64,000 bases of DNA, from assembly GCA_039621445.1 (NCBI GenBank), contig CP154957.1, positions 26,086,541 to 26,150,540 of the forward strand. The letters are read 5' to 3'. Origin of the DNA: Euglena gracilis (taxonomy: Eukaryota; Euglenida; Euglenophyceae; Euglenales). The number at the start of each line of letters is the position of its first letter. Within the stretch, counting starts at the first letter, position 1. Below are positions 62,914 to 64,000 of this stretch, one piece after another. A program made the position numbers and the translations under genes. Below the pieces are notes generated by a model. That model saw only the letters and a program-made list of their open reading frames with translations, was not told the DNA's origin and made no database searches.

Positions 62914-64000
62914 TTAGAAGGTATTTACAGAAATGTCAATGTTGTTTCGTTTGTTCCATAGCTTCCAGTCTTGTTGGATGTAACCAACAAAACTAGTTGC
63001 TGGTTCCCAAGTGTCCTCTTCGGGACCGTATCCTTTCCACCGTACTTTCCAGTAATGTACACCTCTGTCTACTTTGTGGTCGAGGATTTTGTCAACGACA
63101 AAATCATCTGTTTCAGGCAGTTTTGACCGTGGTTTGAAGTAGAGACAGGGTATGGCTTTACCGTTTGGTGGAGTCAGGTATGGTTTGAAGTCATCCATGT
63201 GCACATTCTCGACACCGTTGGGTAAAGCGACTTTGTAGCGCCCACTTGTACCCAACCGATCGAGGATCTCAGATGGTCCAATCCAGAGCGGGTCCAACTT
63301 CGTGGATTGCATGCGGGTTCTACTGTTCCGAACCCACACGCGATCACCTTGGTTGTGTATCGGTGATTTGTAATCTTGTAAGAATTGTCTTTGTTTTTGT
63401 AAGTGTATAGCGACTACGCGCTTTTGCACATCCGTGCGCAATGATTCTAATTCAGAGAACCATGTTTCGCAGCTCACGCTAGAACGAGCGGGTCGTTCTG
63501 ACGGGATGTCGCCAATGGCTGGGGGATCACGTCCGAAGACGATCTTGTACGGTGAGTATTGTAGTATCAACCCCGGTAAAGTGTTAATATATAATAAACA
63601 CCAGGGTAATACTTGTAGCAAGGCGTTGTGCGATTCGGCCAGTGAAAGTCGTAGTATGTTGACTACAGCTTTCGCTGCCGCTTCAGCGCGACCATTGCCT
63701 TTTGGACGATAAATGATAGAAAAATGCTGCTCAATTCCGAGTAAACCGCAAAGAGTTGTAAAAAATCAGGAAGAAATCAAATGGTCTTGATCACTCACGA
63801 TTTCATTCGGTAAACTCATGAGGCAAATGCATCTTTCTAAATACATTTGTGCCAAAACTTGTGCTGTCAACCCTGCTTTCTGGCATGGAATGGCTACAAT
63901 GTACCCACTCAGCCGACAGACGACAACAAGGATGTAATCGTAAATTTTGTCATCTATTCCTTTGCAAGGTTCGAGTTCCAGAAAATCCATGCAGAGGGAT
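62914..64000 (-). CDS. pol: G3 integrase and chromodomain (copy 2, runs off the window)
   Basis: 63621-62914 is open through the integrase end and chromodomain, undisturbed where copy 1 is shifted. Upstream, 63990-63766 reads the integrase core ([21 protein letters not shown]) and meets a TGA at 63766-63768 where copy 1 has CGA. Between 63766 and 63621 the frame shifts once. RT lies outside the window. Confidence 0.8.

Larger units (their letters stand above)
54319..64000. repeat. Second copy of the LINE-D / gypsy G3 segment
   Basis: Aligns with 39942 onwards at offset 14377. From 54319 to about 57890 I find only an inserted A near 57697 and a missing G near 57729 relative to copy 1. From about 57893 to the window end substitutions and small indels appear every 20-50 bases. 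The LINE-D/G3 junction is shared, so the two were copied together (or are alleles), not inserted independently. Confidence 0.9.

Overview
The window reads as transposon-dense eukaryotic nuclear DNA. I see no rRNA gene, no credible tRNA gene, no bacterial operon and no clear host gene apart from one exon-like fragment. Everything of substance is a retroelement or a repeat: restriction-endonuclease (RLE) type non-LTR elements, at least three chromodomain Ty3/gypsy lineages, one probable non-autonomous LTR element, minisatellites, a satellite and long palindromes. This mixture, and especially a gypsy element carrying a cytosine-5 DNA methyltransferase, suggests an alga or another protist with a large repeat-rich genome (streptophyte or prasinophyte green alga, or dinoflagellate). 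The species cannot be settled from the sequence.

Layout. 1-3557: the end of one RLE-type LINE (A) and a second, longer one (B). 3558-9670: a fragment of a gypsy LTR (near 4024-4110), GC- or pyrimidine-rich low-complexity DNA, a 19-bp satellite (6186-7200), a tandem duplication (7476-7920) and a palindromic repeat family with an exon-like ORF. 9671-32740: a three-level nest. LINE-C (minus) is split by gypsy G1 (plus, 10851-32630, LTRs 411/412 bp, 5-bp duplication GTCTC). G1 is itself split inside its reverse transcriptase by gypsy G2 (minus, 14656-28108, LTRs about 600 bp, 4-bp duplication GCCG). G2 encodes Gag, a basic K/G-rich region, a C5 DNA methyltransferase domain, protease, RT, RNase H, integrase and chromodomain. 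33530-36361: a 2.8-kb element with 320-bp direct terminal repeats and one ORF. 36362-39372: palindromes, hairpin minisatellites and AT-rich spacer. 39373-54305: LINE-D (minus) next to gypsy G3 (minus), whose gag, pol and a very large extra gene behind the integrase are visible. 54306-54318: a 13-N gap. 54319-64000: a second copy of the LINE-D/G3 segment at offset 14377, almost identical for 3.57 kb and then a few percent diverged.

How the pieces relate. Two gypsy lineages (G1, G3) carry a domain between protease and RT that resembles the Dam-like methyltransferase domain of DIRS retrotransposons, and the small 33.5-kb element encodes something similar to its C-terminal half. G2 instead has a C5-methyltransferase domain before its protease. 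G3 has a roughly 1970-codon gene of unknown function between the integrase/chromodomain and the 3' LTR, preceded by a splice-acceptor-like sequence. Most ORFs are broken by indels (often at homopolymers) and by stop codons, several of which look like C-to-T changes of CGA or CAG codons, so these are mostly decayed or imperfectly sequenced copies.
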